DNA of 64,000 nucleotides from Salmonella enterica subsp. arizonae (GCF_008692845.1 NZ_VXJW01000002.1:1-64000), one strand, 5' to 3'; positions 16,633 to 26,430 are shown, counted from the stretch's first letter. Notes: generated by a model from the sequence alone, not told the origin. Numbers and translations: made by a program.

Positions 16633-17355
16633 TTAGCGCGTCGCCCAACCCTGTTTATGCAAATATTCGAGGATAAATGGGCGATTTTCTTTAATCAGGG
16701 TACGACGGATATGATCGCTCCAGGTATCGCGTCGGGGGTTGCTGCCGCGGGTCAGATAATACTCAGCCAACTGCTCGTCATAGCGCGCCAGCAGGTTTTC
16801 ATCAAGCGGCTGATACTGGTTCTCATGAACCACAAGCGCGGCAGGCAGGCGCGGTTTCAGATCCGGATTATCCGCAGGCCAGCCCAAACACAGACCAAAC
16901 AGCGGCAATACATGCTTCGGCAATTTCAACAGTTCGGTAACAGACTCAATATTATTACGGATGCCGCCGATATACACGCCGCCTAATCCCAGCGATTCCG
17001 CCGCCGTCAGCGCATTTTGTCCCATCATCGCCGTATCAACTACGCCAAGCAGTAGCTGTTCAGCAAGCCCCAACTGAGCGTCAGGGCAGATCTGCAAATG
17101 ACGATTAAAATCGGCGCAAAATACCCAAAACTCAGCGGCCTGCGCCACATGCTTTTGCCCACCCGTCAGGGGCACTAACGCATGGCGCAGGACCTTATCG
17201 GTAATACGGATAATAGAACTGCACTGTAAAAAGCTGGAACTGGAGGTGCTGCGCGCGGCGGCGATAATGGCCTCTCGCTGCGCGTCAGTCACAGGCTCAT
17301 CGGTAAAATGGCGGATAGAACGATGGCCACAAAGAAGTTCAATGGTCGGACTCAT
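16633..17355 (-). CDS. nfsA: Oxygen-insensitive NADPH nitroreductase NfsA
   Basis: A 240-residue FMN flavoprotein that reduces nitroaromatics and quinones by two-electron steps using NADPH. Nitrofurans are activated by it, so loss confers resistance. Family marks are the N-terminal HRSIRHFTDEPV, the STSSSSFLQCSS phosphate-binding segment and GLGGVYIGGIRNN. Its start overlaps the end of ybjC by 17 bases. The gene is intact and of standard length. SoxS control of the ybjC-nfsA unit is known in E. coli; I did not find a convincing marbox here. Confidence 0.95.
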   Translation of the reverse strand: MSPTIELLCGHRSIRHFTDEPVTDAQREAIIAAARSTSSSSFLQCSSIIRITDKVLRHALVPLTGGQKHVAQAAEFWVFCADFNRHLQICPDAQLGLAEQLLLGVVDTAMMGQNALTAAESLGLGGVYIGGIRNNIESVTELLKLPKHVLPLFGLCLGWPADNPDLKPRLPAALVVHENQYQPLDENLLARYDEQLAEYYLTRGSNPRRDTWSDHIRRTLIKENRPFILEYLHKQGWATR

Positions 17356-17629
17356 TATGCTTTTCTCTATCTGAACGGAAAGAAATGTCGGGTGGACGTT
17401 TCATCAACTGCGGCGCAAGTGTCTGCGCAATACGCCACATCATCGCCACCGCGGCGGGGAGGATCAACACAACGCCCAGGAAAACCATCAACATGCCAGC
17501 CAGCGGCGTATTGAACGGCGCGGGCAGCGTAAAGTAATGATTAAGCGATAGCAGAGCGAGCGCCAGCAAAATCATACCGAGGCATTCCAGTAACACTACG
17601 CTCTTAGGTAACACGCCTATTGTGCGCAT
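17339..17629 (-). CDS. ybjC: YbjC, DUF1418 membrane protein
   Basis: A 96-residue protein of unknown function with two predicted membrane helices, around VVLLECLGMILLALALLSL and LAGMLMVFLGVVLILPAAV. It is similar to E. coli YbjC, less conserved than its neighbours. The start at 17629 (MRTIGVLPKS) is chosen by alignment and is preceded by GGGAGGC. It is the first gene of the ybjC-nfsA-rimK unit and overlaps nfsA by 17 bases. Confidence 0.85.
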   Translation of the reverse strand: MRTIGVLPKSVVLLECLGMILLALALLSLNHYFTLPAPFNTPLAGMLMVFLGVVLILPAAVAMMWRIAQTLAPQLMKRPPDISFRSDREKHNESDH

Positions 17630-17692
17630 ATCAAGCCTCCCGGTAAACTGAAGCACAGTGTAGAACGTTCTGGCCCGGCGTGCTTAACAGAT

Positions 17693-17729
17693 ATAGCCTT
17701 AGATTATCAAAGGAACAGGCGTAACCTGC
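17693..17729 (+). promoter_or_regulatory. Possible OxyR site upstream of grxA
   Basis: Two 15-bp half-sites separated by exactly 7 bp, ATAGCCTTAGATTAT and ACAGGCGTAACCTGC, match the tandem OxyR pattern (ATAGntnnnanCTAT twice) at about 13 of 20 defined positions. OxyR activates grxA in E. coli and Salmonella. The spacing supports the call, but the second half is degenerate. Confidence 0.4.
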
Positions 17730-17798
17730 TTTTCAACCGCCTTAAATCGCGGCATGATAACGCCTGTTCGCCGTCTGGCTTTATGTTCGAGGAGAGAT

Positions 17799-18062
17799 AT
17801 GTTTACTGTTATTTTTGGCCGCCCAGGTTGCCCTTATTGCGTGCGTGCAAAAGAGCTGGCGGAAAAACTGAGCAACGAACGCGACGATTTCAATTATCGC
17901 TATATTGATATCCACGCTGAAGGCATTACTAAAGCGGATTTGGAAAAAACCGTAGGTAAGCCCGTGGAAACCGTACCGCAGATTTTTGTCGATCAAAAAC
18001 ATATCGGCGGCTGTACGGATTTTGAAGCATGGGCAAAAGAAAATCTGAATCTTTTCGCCTGA
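17799..18062 (+). CDS. grxA: Glutaredoxin 1
   Basis: An 87-residue glutathione-dependent oxidoreductase that reduces disulfides, including that of ribonucleotide reductase. The active site is CPYC (Cys11, Cys14) in GRPGCPYCVRAKELA. The glutathione-binding TVPQIFVDQKHIGGC loop follows at about residues 58-73. The start at 17799 has GAGGAGAGAT directly upstream; earlier in-frame codons are unlikely. It is divergent from ybjC and convergent with ybjM, with a shared terminator at 18074. Confidence 0.95.
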   Translation: MFTVIFGRPGCPYCVRAKELAEKLSNERDDFNYRYIDIHAEGITKADLEKTVGKPVETVPQIFVDQKHIGGCTDFEAWAKENLNLFA

Positions 18063-18073
18063 TTGCCTTGGCT

Positions 18074-18110
18074 GCGCCCTCTGCCGGAGGGCGCTATCGG
18101 TGTTTTTTTC
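18074..18110 (+). terminator. Rho-independent terminator of grxA
   Basis: The arms GCGCCCT (18074-18080) and AGGGCGC (18088-18094) are perfect complements, followed after a few bases by a run of T. The hairpin's last base touches the stop codon of the convergent ybjM gene. Confidence 0.75.
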
Positions 18111-18471
18111 GCCGATGACTAAACAGGCTGCTAATAAACAAATAACAGAGCGCGCCTAAAGCACACCAGAATACGGCGCTAAATAGCCACGCAAGTTCTT
18201 GCCATAACGATCGGGTAGGCATAAATACAAAGCGCATTAATACCAGGCAAAACGGCGCCGCCAACAGCGCTCCGATCAGCGGTCGGATCACCTCGCGTCG
18301 GTGAGAAAAAAAACTGGCCACCGCGCCAGGTAACGTAAAAAATAATAGCCCAATCTCAGGATGTCCTGCCGCACGAAAAGCGCCTTGTACATGCAAGGTT
18401 AATGAAAGACACACCACAATAAAGAGTACAAAACAGCAGACAACGCCTGCCCACCCGTGTTTATGTTTCAA
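18094..18471 (-). CDS. ybjM: YbjM, small inner-membrane protein
   Basis: A 125-residue protein with about four hydrophobic segments, for example VVCCFVLFIVVCLSLTL and LIGALLAAPFCLVLM, and a basic C-terminus HRRKKHR. It matches E. coli YbjM in length and position. The function is unknown. It is convergent with grxA and divergent from ybjL. Confidence 0.85.
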   Translation of the reverse strand: MKHKHGWAGVVCCFVLFIVVCLSLTLHVQGAFRAAGHPEIGLLFFTLPGAVASFFSHRREVIRPLIGALLAAPFCLVLMRFVFMPTRSLWQELAWLFSAVFWCALGALCYLFISSLFSHRRKKHR

Positions 18472-18742
18472 TCGTTCCTCCTGACACTCTCTCTATCAAA
18501 CACGCTTTCCGCCGTGAGGCATCCAGTCAGATAAAGTCATGTGGCATTCCATGCCAAAAACACACCTGCACAATTCTTATAGCCCTTAGTAAACAATAAG
18601 ATTAAACTAGCAGGATATATTGCTGTGTTGTTTTTATTTGGATGCTGTATGAATACGATTGCACCCTTAATTCATGATAAAAACAGTAGCGTAAATTACC
18701 ATTTCTTTCAACAGCTTACTCGTAAACAAGAAGTTAGTCTCC

Positions 18743-20428
18743 GTGAATATAAACGTCGCAGATTTGTTAAATGGGAATTACATCCTGTTATTATTTGTGG
18801 TCCTGGCTCTTGGCCTGTGTCTTGGCAAGTTACGTCTGGGTTCAGTCCAACTTGGTAATTCCATTGGCGTTTTGGTGGTCTCTCTATTATTAGGGCAGCA
18901 GCATTTTAGTATTAACACCGACGCGCTAAATCTGGGATTTATGCTGTTTATTTTTTGTGTCGGCGTAGAAGCCGGCCCCAACTTTTTTTCGATTTTTTTT
19001 CGCGACGGTAAAAATTATCTGATGCTTGCCCTGGTCATGGTCGGTAGCGCTCTGCTAATCGCCTTAGGCCTTGGTAAACTATTCGGCTGGGATATCGGCC
19101 TGACAGCCGGTATGCTGGCCGGCTCAATGACATCTACACCAGTGCTGGTTGGCGCAGGTGATACCCTGCGACATTCCGGTATCGCCAGCACGCAACTCTC
19201 CTCCGCCCTTGATAATCTGAGTCTGGGCTATGCCCTTACCTATCTGATCGGGCTGGTCAGCCTGATCGTGGGCGCACGCTACTTGCCTAAACTACAGCAT
19301 CAGGATTTGCAAACCAGCGCCCAGCAAATTGCTCGCGAGCGCGGCCTGGATACCGATGCTAATCGCAAGGTTTATCTGCCGGTTATCCGCGCCTATCGGG
19401 TTGGCCCGGAACTGGTGGCCTGGACTGACGGCAAAAACCTTCGTGAGCTGGGTATTTACCGCCAGACAGGCTGCTATATCGAACGTATTCGCCGTAACGG
19501 CATTCTGGCGAACCCGGACGGCGACGCGGTGCTGCAAATGGGCGATGAAATTGCGCTTGTCGGCTATCCAGACGCACACGCCAGGCTCGATCCCAGCTTC
19601 CGTAATGGTAAGGAAGTGTTTGATCGCGATCTGCTTGATATGCGCATCGTGACGGAAGAGATTGTGGTGAAAAACCACAATGCGGTCGGTCGCCGCCTCG
19701 CTCAACTCAAGCTGACCGATCATGGCTGCTTCCTTAACCGCGTCATCCGCAGCCAGATCGAAATGCCTATCGACGATAACGTGGTGCTGAATAAAGGCGA
19801 CGTGTTACAGGTGAGCGGCGATGCCAGACGCGTAAAAACCATCGCCGATCGCATCGGTTTTATTTCGATCCATAGCCAGGTGACTGACCTGCTCGCCTTC
19901 TGCGCTTTTTTTATCATTGGCTTAATGATCGGGATGATCACCTTTCAGTTCAGCAATTTTAGTTTCGGCATCGGCAACGCGGCCGGCTTGCTGTTCGCCG
20001 GGATCATGCTTGGTTTCCTGCGCGCAAACCATCCTACCTTTGGTTATATTCCGCAGGGCGCGCTTAACATGGTGAAAGAGTTTGGATTGATGGTATTTAT
20101 GGCAGGCGTCGGTTTAAGCGCCGGCAGCGGTATCAGCAACGGTCTGGGCGCGGTCGGCGGGCAAATGCTGATCGCCGGCCTTGTCGTCAGCCTGGCGCCA
20201 GTGGTGATCTGCTTCCTGTTTGGCGCCTATGTACTGCGCATGAACCGGGCTCTGTTATTCGGCGCCATGATGGGCGCGCGTACCTGCGCCCCGGCAATGG
20301 AAATTATTAGCGATACGGCGCGCAGCAATATTCCGGCGCTAGGTTATGCGGGGACTTACGCCATCGCCAACGTTTTACTAACGCTGGCGGGAACGCTCAT
20401 TGTCATCATCTGGCCGGGATTAGGATAA
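18743..20428 (+). CDS. ybjL: YbjL, AspT/YidE-family putative transporter
   Basis: A 561-residue predicted transporter of the aspartate:alanine exchanger (AAE) superfamily. Two membrane halves, about residues 1-180 and 380-561, flank a soluble region with two TrkA-C (RCK_C) domains around residues 200-370. Conserved membrane motifs include [16 protein letters not shown] and [14 protein letters not shown], mirrored by [15 protein letters not shown] in the second half. Length is identical to E. coli YbjL. The substrate is not established. It is followed by the rybB promoter. Confidence 0.9.
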   Translation: MNINVADLLNGNYILLLFVVLALGLCLGKLRLGSVQLGNSIGVLVVSLLLGQQHFSINTDALNLGFMLFIFCVGVEAGPNFFSIFFRDGKNYLMLALVMVGSALLIALGLGKLFGWDIGLTAGMLAGSMTSTPVLVGAGDTLRHSGIASTQLSSALDNLSLGYALTYLIGLVSLIVGARYLPKLQHQDLQTSAQQIARERGLDTDANRKVYLPVIRAYRVGPELVAWTDGKNLRELGIYRQTGCYIERIRRNGILANPDGDAVLQMGDEIALVGYPDAHARLDPSFRNGKEVFDRDLLDMRIVTEEIVVKNHNAVGRRLAQLKLTDHGCFLNRVIRSQIEMPIDDNVVLNKGDVLQVSGDARRVKTIADRIGFISIHSQVTDLLAFCAFFIIGLMIGMITFQFSNFSFGIGNAAGLLFAGIMLGFLRANHPTFGYIPQGALNMVKEFGLMVFMAGVGLSAGSGISNGLGAVGGQMLIAGLVVSLAPVVICFLFGAYVLRMNRALLFGAMMGARTCAPAMEIISDTARSNIPALGYAGTYAIANVLLTLAGTLIVIIWPGLG

Positions 20429-20471
20429 AACTGAAGATTGCCTTTTAGTGAAAAAATTTTGCCGATAAGTA

Positions 20472-20498
20472 GAACTTTTCGTTAAAGCATTAGTCATA
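20472..20498 (+). promoter_or_regulatory. Sigma-E promoter of rybB
   Basis: A GAACTT element at 20472-20477 and a TCATA element at 20494-20498 have sigma-E spacing (GAACTT with a TCnnA -10). Transcription would begin at 20505, exactly the known RybB 5' end. RybB is an established sigma-E-dependent sRNA in E. coli and Salmonella. Confidence 0.8.
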
Positions 20499-20504
20499 CC
20501 TATT

Positions 20505-20583
20505 GCCACTGCTTTTCTTTGATGTCCCCATTTTGTGGAGCCCATCAACCCCGCCATTTCGGTTCAAGGTTGATGGGTTTTTT
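20505..20583 (+). ncRNA. rybB: RybB small regulatory RNA
   Basis: A Hfq-dependent sRNA of about 79 nt that represses many outer-membrane protein mRNAs when envelope stress activates sigma-E. The conserved 5' seed GCCACTGCTTTTCTTTG begins at 20505. A terminator hairpin with arms CCCATCAACC (20541-20550) and GGTTGATGGG (20568-20577) ends in six T residues. It lies between ybjL and rcdA, as in E. coli. Its 3' half is antisense to the last codons of rcdA. Confidence 0.95.
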
Positions 20584-21165
20584 GTTGCCTGACGCTGAGT
20601 GAGACGACATTGACTCTCCGGCGATCCGCTTTACCATCTGCAAAATCGCTTCACGCGCCAGCGGCGTCCGATCCGTCACAAAATGCAGCGTCATTCCCTC
20701 GATAAACGCATCCAGCGCGCGGGCGGTCTGCGAGTCAAACCACTGCGCCAGCGTATTCTGGCTACGCTGCATCCAGTTTTGCATGACTACTTTTAATGCA
20801 GGCTTACCGCTGGCATAAGCATATAACTGATACATTAATGCCATATTATCCGGCGTCGTCACCTGCGATCCGTAAATCATTTCCGTTATCGCCTGGCACG
20901 CCCCATCCGCATCCATCACCTGCGCAAAAAAATCCTGGTATTGACGCGACATGTTCTCGGTGAAAAGCGTGAAAGCTTCACTTAATAACGCATCCATACC
21001 GGCAAAATAGTAGGTCATAGAACCAAGCGGTACCTGAGCGATAGCAGCGATTTTCCGGTGCGTTACAGCATGAACGCCATATATTTTTACCGCTTCCAGT
21101 GTGCCCTGAATAATTTTTTCACGCCTCTTAGGGTCATTGGCGCGTCGTACAGTATTTTCTTTCAT
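20545..21165 (-). CDS. rcdA: TetR-family regulator RcdA (YbjK)
   Basis: A 206-residue TetR-type repressor/activator, similar to E. coli RcdA, which controls csgD and stress genes. The N-terminal helix-turn-helix spans about residues 13-60, with [23 protein letters not shown] as its recognition region; a variable ligand-binding domain follows. The C-terminus extends some 25 residues beyond the E. coli protein, and this tail (..[13 protein letters not shown]) is read through the rybB terminator on the opposite strand. The ATG at 21165 has GGAAAC upstream. It is divergent from the transporter gene ybjJ. Confidence 0.88.
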   Translation of the reverse strand: MKENTVRRANDPKRREKIIQGTLEAVKIYGVHAVTHRKIAAIAQVPLGSMTYYFAGMDALLSEAFTLFTENMSRQYQDFFAQVMDADGACQAITEMIYGSQVTTPDNMALMYQLYAYASGKPALKVVMQNWMQRSQNTLAQWFDSQTARALDAFIEGMTLHFVTDRTPLAREAILQMVKRIAGESMSSHSASGNKKPINLEPKWRG

Positions 21166-21332
21166 GATGAGTTTCCACAGCGCATTCAGGATGTACGCGA
21201 TAGTCCCCTACCGCTTACGCTGAAAAAACAGACAGCAAAAATGTCTGCATAGCGAAGTATGACGATGATGTGTACAAATGTACACAATCTTGCTAATGTT
21301 TACCTCTCGTTTATTTTTCCTGGCCTGACGCT

Positions 21333-22544
21333 ATGACCGTCCTCTCCTCACGCAACGCCTTAAAACGTCGTACCTGGGCGCTGTTTATATTCTTCTTTTT
21401 ACCCGGGTTGCTGATGGCCTCCTGGGCAACCAGAACGCCTGCTATCCGGGATATTCTTTCCGTCTCCACGGCTGAAATGGGGGCGGTCTTATTCGGCCTT
21501 TCTGTCGGCTCGATGAGCGGTATTCTTTGTTCCGCCTGGCTGGTGAAACGATTTGGTACCCGTAAGGTTATTCACACAACGATGACTTACGCAGTAGGCG
21601 GGATGGTTATTCTTAGCGTCGCGCTGTGGTGCGCCTCTCCGCTGATTTTTGCCTTGGGATTAGCCGTGTTCGGCGCCAGTTTTGGCGCTGCCGAAGTGGC
21701 GATTAATGTCGAAGGCGCGGCGGTAGAACGCGAGCTGAATAAAACCGTTCTGCCGATGATGCACGGTTTTTACAGTTTCGGCACGCTGGCGGGCGCAGGT
21801 GTCGGCATGGCGTTAACCGCATTAAGCGTCCCGGCTAACATCCATATCATCCTCGCGGCTGCCGTGGCTATCGCGCCCATTTTTATCGCCATTCGGGCGA
21901 TCCCTGACGGTACGGGTAAAAACGCATCGGAAAGTCCTCACCTTCAGGAAAAAGGATTACCTTTTTATCGGGACATCCAGCTTTTGCTCATTGGCGTGGT
22001 AGTGCTGGCGATGGCATTCGCCGAAGGCTCTGCGAATGACTGGCTGCCGTTACTGATGGTAGACGGACACGGTTTTAGCCCAACCTCCGGCTCTCTGATC
22101 TACGCCGGTTTCACGTTTGGTATGACCGTTGGTCGTTTTACCGGCGGCTGGTTTATTGACCGCTATAGCCGCGTGACGGTTGTTCGCGCCAGCGCGTTGA
22201 TGGGGGCGCTGGGCATTGGCCTGATTATTTTTGTCGATAGCGCCTGGGTTGCCGGCGTATCAGTCATTCTTTGGGGCTTAGGCGCCTCGCTCGGCTTCCC
22301 GCTGACCATTTCCGCCGCCAGCGATACCGGTCCTGACGCACCGACGCGTGTGAGCGTTGTCGCCACGACCGGCTATCTGGCATTTTTGGTCGGGCCCCCG
22401 CTGTTGGGCTATCTGGGAGAGCATTATGGATTACGCAGCGCCATGATGGTCGTACTGGCGCTGGTTATTCTGGCGGCGCTGGTGGCGAAGGCCGTCGCCA
22501 AACCTGTATCGACTCCGCAACCGGTGATGGAGCATAACGCATGA
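21333..22544 (+). CDS. ybjJ: YbjJ, MFS transporter
   Basis: A 403-residue major facilitator superfamily membrane protein with about twelve helices. It carries the MFS-type loop [10 protein letters not shown] after helix 2 and the charged [13 protein letters not shown] in the second half. It is nearly collinear with E. coli YbjJ. The substrate is unknown; the family includes fucose/glucose-type transporters. It overlaps ybjI by four bases (ATGA), so the pair is co-translated. Confidence 0.9.
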   Translation: MTVLSSRNALKRRTWALFIFFFLPGLLMASWATRTPAIRDILSVSTAEMGAVLFGLSVGSMSGILCSAWLVKRFGTRKVIHTTMTYAVGGMVILSVALWCASPLIFALGLAVFGASFGAAEVAINVEGAAVERELNKTVLPMMHGFYSFGTLAGAGVGMALTALSVPANIHIILAAAVAIAPIFIAIRAIPDGTGKNASESPHLQEKGLPFYRDIQLLLIGVVVLAMAFAEGSANDWLPLLMVDGHGFSPTSGSLIYAGFTFGMTVGRFTGGWFIDRYSRVTVVRASALMGALGIGLIIFVDSAWVAGVSVILWGLGASLGFPLTISAASDTGPDAPTRVSVVATTGYLAFLVGPPLLGYLGEHYGLRSAMMVVLALVILAALVAKAVAKPVSTPQPVMEHNA

Positions 22545-23356
22545 GTATCAAATTAATCGCCGTCGACATGGACGGCACTTTTCTGAGCGATCAAAAAACC
22601 TATAACCGTGACCGGTTTATGGCGCAGTACCAACAAATGAAGCGGCAAGGCATTCGCTTTGTCGTGGCCAGCGGCAACCAGTATTACCAGTTAATCTCCT
22701 TCTTTCCGGACATTGCGCACGAAATCGCTTTTGTCGCGGAAAACGGCGGTTGGGTGGTCAGCGAAGGAGAGGATGTTTTTAACGGCGAGCTGACAAAAGC
22801 CGACTTCCAGACGGTTGTCGAACACCTGCTCACACGCACCGACCTGGAGATTATCGCCTGTGGAAAAAACAGCGCCTACACGCTGAAACGGTACAACGAT
22901 GCGTTAAAAGCCGTTGCGGCAATGTATTATCATCGTCTGGAGTTTGTGGATAATTTTAATAACATCAACGATGTTTTTTTCAAGTTCGGCCTTAATATTA
23001 CCGATGAACGGATACCGGAAGTACAGGCCGCTCTGCACGGCGCCATTGGCGATATCATGGTCCCCGTTCATACCGGCTATGGCAGTATTGATTTAATAAT
23101 TCCCGGCGTGCATAAAGCCAACGGCCTGCGTCTGTTACAGCAGCGCTGGGGCATTCATGATAGTGAAGTGGTGGCGTTCGGCGACGGCGGCAACGATATT
23201 GAGATGCTGCGTCAGGCCGGGTTGAGTTTTGCCATGTCGCACGCCAGCGAAGCGGTCGCGGCGGCGGCGAAATACCGCGCCGGATCGAACAACCAGGAAG
23301 GCGTGCTGGATATCATCGACAGCGTATTAAACAACGAGCCGCCGTTCAACGTCTAG
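22541..23356 (+). CDS. ybjI: YbjI, HAD-family phosphatase (Cof type)
   Basis: A 271-residue HAD-superfamily phosphatase. In E. coli YbjI dephosphorylates 5-amino-6-(5-phospho-D-ribitylamino)uracil, a riboflavin precursor, and FMN in vitro. Motif I is DMDGTF with nucleophile Asp9, motif II is [10 protein letters not shown], motif III is in HKANGL and motif IV is [11 protein letters not shown]. It overlaps ybjJ by four bases. A paralogue with the same architecture, ybiV, lies at 43.1-43.9 kb. Confidence 0.92.
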   Translation: MSIKLIAVDMDGTFLSDQKTYNRDRFMAQYQQMKRQGIRFVVASGNQYYQLISFFPDIAHEIAFVAENGGWVVSEGEDVFNGELTKADFQTVVEHLLTRTDLEIIACGKNSAYTLKRYNDALKAVAAMYYHRLEFVDNFNNINDVFFKFGLNITDERIPEVQAALHGAIGDIMVPVHTGYGSIDLIIPGVHKANGLRLLQQRWGIHDSEVVAFGDGGNDIEMLRQAGLSFAMSHASEAVAAAAKYRAGSNNQEGVLDIIDSVLNNEPPFNV

Positions 23357-23371
23357 TGGATGCCTCTCTAT

Positions 23372-23397
23372 GCCTGATAACAGAAAGCTTATCAGGC
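23372..23397. terminator. Hairpin between convergent ybjI and mdfA
   Basis: The arms GCCTGATAA (23372-23380) and TTATCAGGC (23389-23397) are perfectly complementary and REP-like, in the 53-bp gap between two converging genes. There is no clear T-run, so it may work as an mRNA 3'-end stabiliser more than as a terminator. Confidence 0.5.
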
Positions 23398-23409
23398 GTA
23401 GCCGCTCTC

Positions 23410-24642
23410 TCAGACTGTTTGCAAATTCCCCGTCCGCTTATCTTTTAAGAAGACCAGCATCAGCAGTAGCCAAAGAATACCGTTTGCCAGATTAAACAGG
23501 CTAAATAGGCCATTGCCGCCGCTTAACCAGGCGTGTTTACTTACTTCAATGCCAACGGTAAAAATCAGCATTTGTAGCATTCCCATCGCCGCCGAGACCG
23601 TTCCTTTACTCATATCGCTGGAAAAGAGCGTCAGACGCACCAGTCCGGCATTCGCCAGCCCAATGCCAAAAGCATATACGCTTAATCCCGCCGTCATCCA
23701 TAAATAAGCATGGGATGAAACCACCGTCGCCGCCGCGGCGATGATCAGCCCCGCGACGATAGGCCAGCCGCCCATCACGATCAGCGAGCGAACCGTACGT
23801 CGGGAGGTTAAACGCGCCAACACCAGATTACCGGCAATGAGCGCGCCAAAAACGGGCACCTGTAGCAGACCATATTCATAGCTGCTGAGCTGTTCGCCGC
23901 TAATGATGATAATCGGCGACTGCGCAATCCAGGCCAACAGCGGCAGGCTGACAAATCCCAGCGCTAACGCCCCTGCGACGAACCGCCGGTTTTTTATCAC
24001 CAGCCGATAATCCCGGCCCAGCGCCTTAAATGACAGCGTTTCGCCCCGCCGCGTGGCGGTCTCCGGCATTGCGCGCTGTAGCCCGAAAAAGGCGATAGCG
24101 GCCAGTGCGGCAAATAAAATAAACATCCCCTCCCACGGCAGAACATGCACCCACGCCGCCCCAACCAGTGGTCCCAGTAGCGGCGCGATTAATGCCACGT
24201 TCGCCATCAGCGCGGTAATTTTTATACACACCGCTTCCTCAAAGGATTCCTGAATCGCGGCATACCCTACAGCGCCGATAAAACACAGGCTAATCCCTTG
24301 CAAAAAACGCAGGAATGTAAATTGTTCGATGTTTTTCGCCAGTAACGTCGCCAGGCAGGTGACAATAAACCACACGACGCCCGCCAGCATCACAGGACGA
24401 CGGCCAATCCGGTCAGACAACGGGCCAAGCAGCCACTGTAAGAACATACCGCCCGCCAGATAAGCGGTCATGGACGTCGGAACCCAGTCCAGGCCCGCCT
24501 GATACTGCTCAACCACCGCCAGCATACCCGGCTGGATCATGTCGTTGCCAATATAGGTAGAAAATTCGTACAGCACCAGACAGAGAGGAAAAAGTAGCGC
24601 CTGACGTCCCAGCCTGACACCTGATTGTAAACGGTTATGCAT
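23410..24642 (-). CDS. mdfA: Multidrug efflux MFS transporter MdfA
   Basis: A 410-residue drug/proton antiporter exporting chloramphenicol, fluoroquinolones and lipophilic cations, and contributing to alkaline tolerance. The acidic residues Glu26 and Asp34 in [16 protein letters not shown] are those used for cation recognition. The MFS motif [14 protein letters not shown] follows helix 2. The start [14 protein letters not shown] at 24642 is chosen because it gives the E. coli length; a longer frame upstream is not conserved. It is convergent with ybjI. Confidence 0.95.
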   Translation of the reverse strand: MHNRLQSGVRLGRQALLFPLCLVLYEFSTYIGNDMIQPGMLAVVEQYQAGLDWVPTSMTAYLAGGMFLQWLLGPLSDRIGRRPVMLAGVVWFIVTCLATLLAKNIEQFTFLRFLQGISLCFIGAVGYAAIQESFEEAVCIKITALMANVALIAPLLGPLVGAAWVHVLPWEGMFILFAALAAIAFFGLQRAMPETATRRGETLSFKALGRDYRLVIKNRRFVAGALALGFVSLPLLAWIAQSPIIIISGEQLSSYEYGLLQVPVFGALIAGNLVLARLTSRRTVRSLIVMGGWPIVAGLIIAAAATVVSSHAYLWMTAGLSVYAFGIGLANAGLVRLTLFSSDMSKGTVSAAMGMLQMLIFTVGIEVSKHAWLSGGNGLFSLFNLANGILWLLLMLVFLKDKRTGNLQTV

Positions 24643-24768
24643 ACCATCTCTTCGCCAATAAAAAACCGCGCAGAGTGTAATGAAAGTCCGGGAACTGAGA
24701 TAGCGAATTATGAGGCTGCAAGGTAAATAACGCACATTTTTACAGAAAGCCGCTTAGCGCTTGCGTAC

Positions 24769-24785
24769 TTTAAGGTTAATTTAAG
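24769..24785 (+). promoter_or_regulatory. PmrA (BasR) box upstream of ybjG
   Basis: TTTAAG-GTTAA-TTTAAG is a perfect HTTAAK-N5-HTTAAK direct repeat, the PmrA box. It lies in the 315-bp region between mdfA and ybjG, about 190 bp before the ybjG start. Control of ybjG by PmrA/PmrB is described in Salmonella and E. coli. I see nothing else distinctive in this intergenic region. Confidence 0.8.
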
Positions 24786-24957
24786 TTTGCGCCGTTATCA
24801 TGGAAGATATTTTATGCCATTGTCTTAATTCTCTTCATGTTGCAACCAAATAAGACAATACCGCTTTTCCTCCCTGTTCCGCTGTGTTTATGCTCATTTT
24901 GCACGGGGATGATCGCTGGCTGTCCCTTTTGATTTCATTGCTTTGAGCCTGGATGTT

Positions 24958-25566
24958 ATGCTGGAAAACCTTAACAATTCGCTGTTTTATTTTATTAACG
25001 CCACGCCTGATTCCGCACAGTGGACGATTTCGCTTGCGATCTTTATCGCCAAAGATGTCATTAACATCGTCCTGCTCTTAGCCGTGGTACTCTGGCTGTG
25101 GGGTCCCCGCGATCAGGTCTGCGCCCAGCGCCAGCTAATCGTTAAAATATGCATCGCGCTGATTATCAGTTTGACGGTCTCCTGGACAATGGGGCACCTT
25201 TTCCCGCACGATCGTCCTTTTGTCGATCATATCGGCTACAACTTCCTGCATCATGCCGCCGATGACTCTTTCCCCAGCGATCACGGCACGGTGATTTTTA
25301 CCTTTGCGTTGGCGTTTTTGTTCTGGCATCGCCTCTGGTCAGGCCTCGTGATGATGGCGATAGCCATTACCATCGCCTGGTCGCGCGTCTATCTCGGCGT
25401 ACACTGGCCGTTAGATATGATTGGCGCGCTGCTGGTAGCGATGCTTGGCTGCTTGAGCACGCAACTGATCTGGCAACGGTACGGCGCGCCGGTCTACCAG
25501 GCGCTGCAACGTTATTACCGTTTCTGTTTCGCGCTGCCCATTCGAAAAGGCTGGGTACGTGACTAA
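24958..25566 (+). CDS. ybjG: Undecaprenyl-diphosphate phosphatase YbjG (PAP2 type)
   Basis: A 202-residue integral-membrane PAP2 phosphatase that recycles undecaprenyl pyrophosphate to the monophosphate carrier needed for peptidoglycan and O-antigen synthesis. The tripartite PAP2 signature is present: KDVINIVLL..HDRPF, then PSDHGTVIF, then SRVYLGVHWPLDM. The ATG at 24958 is chosen by alignment with E. coli. The PmrA box upstream links it to polymyxin and Fe3+ responses. A hairpin follows at 25590. Confidence 0.92.
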   Translation: MLENLNNSLFYFINATPDSAQWTISLAIFIAKDVINIVLLLAVVLWLWGPRDQVCAQRQLIVKICIALIISLTVSWTMGHLFPHDRPFVDHIGYNFLHHAADDSFPSDHGTVIFTFALAFLFWHRLWSGLVMMAIAITIAWSRVYLGVHWPLDMIGALLVAMLGCLSTQLIWQRYGAPVYQALQRYYRFCFALPIRKGWVRD

Positions 25567-25589
25567 ACTGCGAAAAAAAGAGTAATATT

Positions 25590-25622
25590 AAGCGCTCTGT
25601 ATGGTGCGGAGCGCTTATTTAA
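25590..25622 (+). terminator. Hairpin after ybjG
   Basis: The arms AAGCGCTC (25590-25597) and GAGCGCTT (25609-25616) are perfect complements, followed by ATTTAA. It lies 24 bp after ybjG and 22 bp before deoR. The T-run is short, so termination may be incomplete. Confidence 0.6.
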
Positions 25623-25637
25623 CTCTCCAGGGGAACT

Positions 25638-26396
25638 ATGGAAACGCGACGCGACGAGCGTATTGGTCAATTGCTGCAGGCCTTAAAACGCAGTGATAAA
25701 CTTCACCTTAAAGAAGCCGCGATCCTGTTGGGCGTCTCTGAAATGACCATCCGTCGCGATCTGAATAATAAAAGCGCGCCCGTCGTGTTGCTGGGCGGCT
25801 ATATTGTACTGGAGCCCCGCAGCGCCAGTCATTATCTATTAAGCGATCAAAAATCCCGTCTGGTGGAAGAGAAACGCCATGCCGCGCAGTTGGCTGCGAG
25901 CCTGGTACAGGCGCATCAAACGGTATTTATTGACTGTGGCACCACCACGCCGTGGATCATTGAAGCCATTGATAATGACCTTCCTTTTACAGCGGTGTGT
26001 TATTCACTTAACACCTTTCTGGCGCTACAGGACAAACCTCATTGTCGCGCTATCCTCATCGGCGGAGAGTTTCATGCCAGCAACGCCATTTTCAAACCGC
26101 TTGATTTCAATGAAACGTTAAACAATATTTGTCCGGATATCGCGTTTTATTCCGCCGCCGGCGTTCATACCAGTAAAGGCGCCACCTGTTTTAATCTGGA
26201 AGAGCTGCCAGTAAAACATTGGGCGATGACAATGGCGCAGTGTCATGTACTGGTGGTCGATCACAGTAAATTCGGCAAGGTACGTCCGGCGCGGATGGGG
26301 GAATTGTCGCGTTTTGATACGATTATCAGCGATCGTCGCCCCGATGACGCATTTGTGGCCTACGCCAAGGCACAACATATTAACCTGATGTTTTAA
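25638..26396 (+). CDS. deoR: Deoxyribonucleoside regulator DeoR
   Basis: A 252-residue repressor of the deo and nupG genes, induced by deoxyribose-5-phosphate. The N-terminal helix-turn-helix is at about residues 8-45, including LKEAAILLGVSEMTIRRDL. The C-terminal sugar-phosphate-binding domain follows, with FIDCGTTT and IGGEFH motifs. Sequence and length match E. coli. The start is preceded by CCAGGGGAACT. It is probably a single gene unit ending at a hairpin. Confidence 0.95.
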   Translation: METRRDERIGQLLQALKRSDKLHLKEAAILLGVSEMTIRRDLNNKSAPVVLLGGYIVLEPRSASHYLLSDQKSRLVEEKRHAAQLAASLVQAHQTVFIDCGTTTPWIIEAIDNDLPFTAVCYSLNTFLALQDKPHCRAILIGGEFHASNAIFKPLDFNETLNNICPDIAFYSAAGVHTSKGATCFNLEELPVKHWAMTMAQCHVLVVDHSKFGKVRPARMGELSRFDTIISDRRPDDAFVAYAKAQHINLMF

Positions 26397-26403
26397 ACGC
26401 AGA

Positions 26404-26430
26404 TTGCCGGATGAGACGCTCTCCCGGCAA
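26404..26430. terminator. Hairpin between convergent deoR and dacC
   Basis: The arms TTGCCGG (26404-26410) and CCGGCAA (26424-26430) with a 13-base loop occupy the 44-bp gap between two converging stops. TTATTTT follows on the plus strand at some distance. It is REP-like. Confidence 0.5.

Noticed and set aside
17630-17700. SoxS/MarA box before ybjC
   Set aside because: An AAGCACGCC stretch exists on the minus strand, but the rest of the degenerate marbox does not fit well enough.
18625-18858. 77-codon open frame upstream of and overlapping ybjL
   Set aside because: It overlaps the well-conserved ybjL start out of frame and resembles no protein; ybjL at 18743 accounts for the coding signal.
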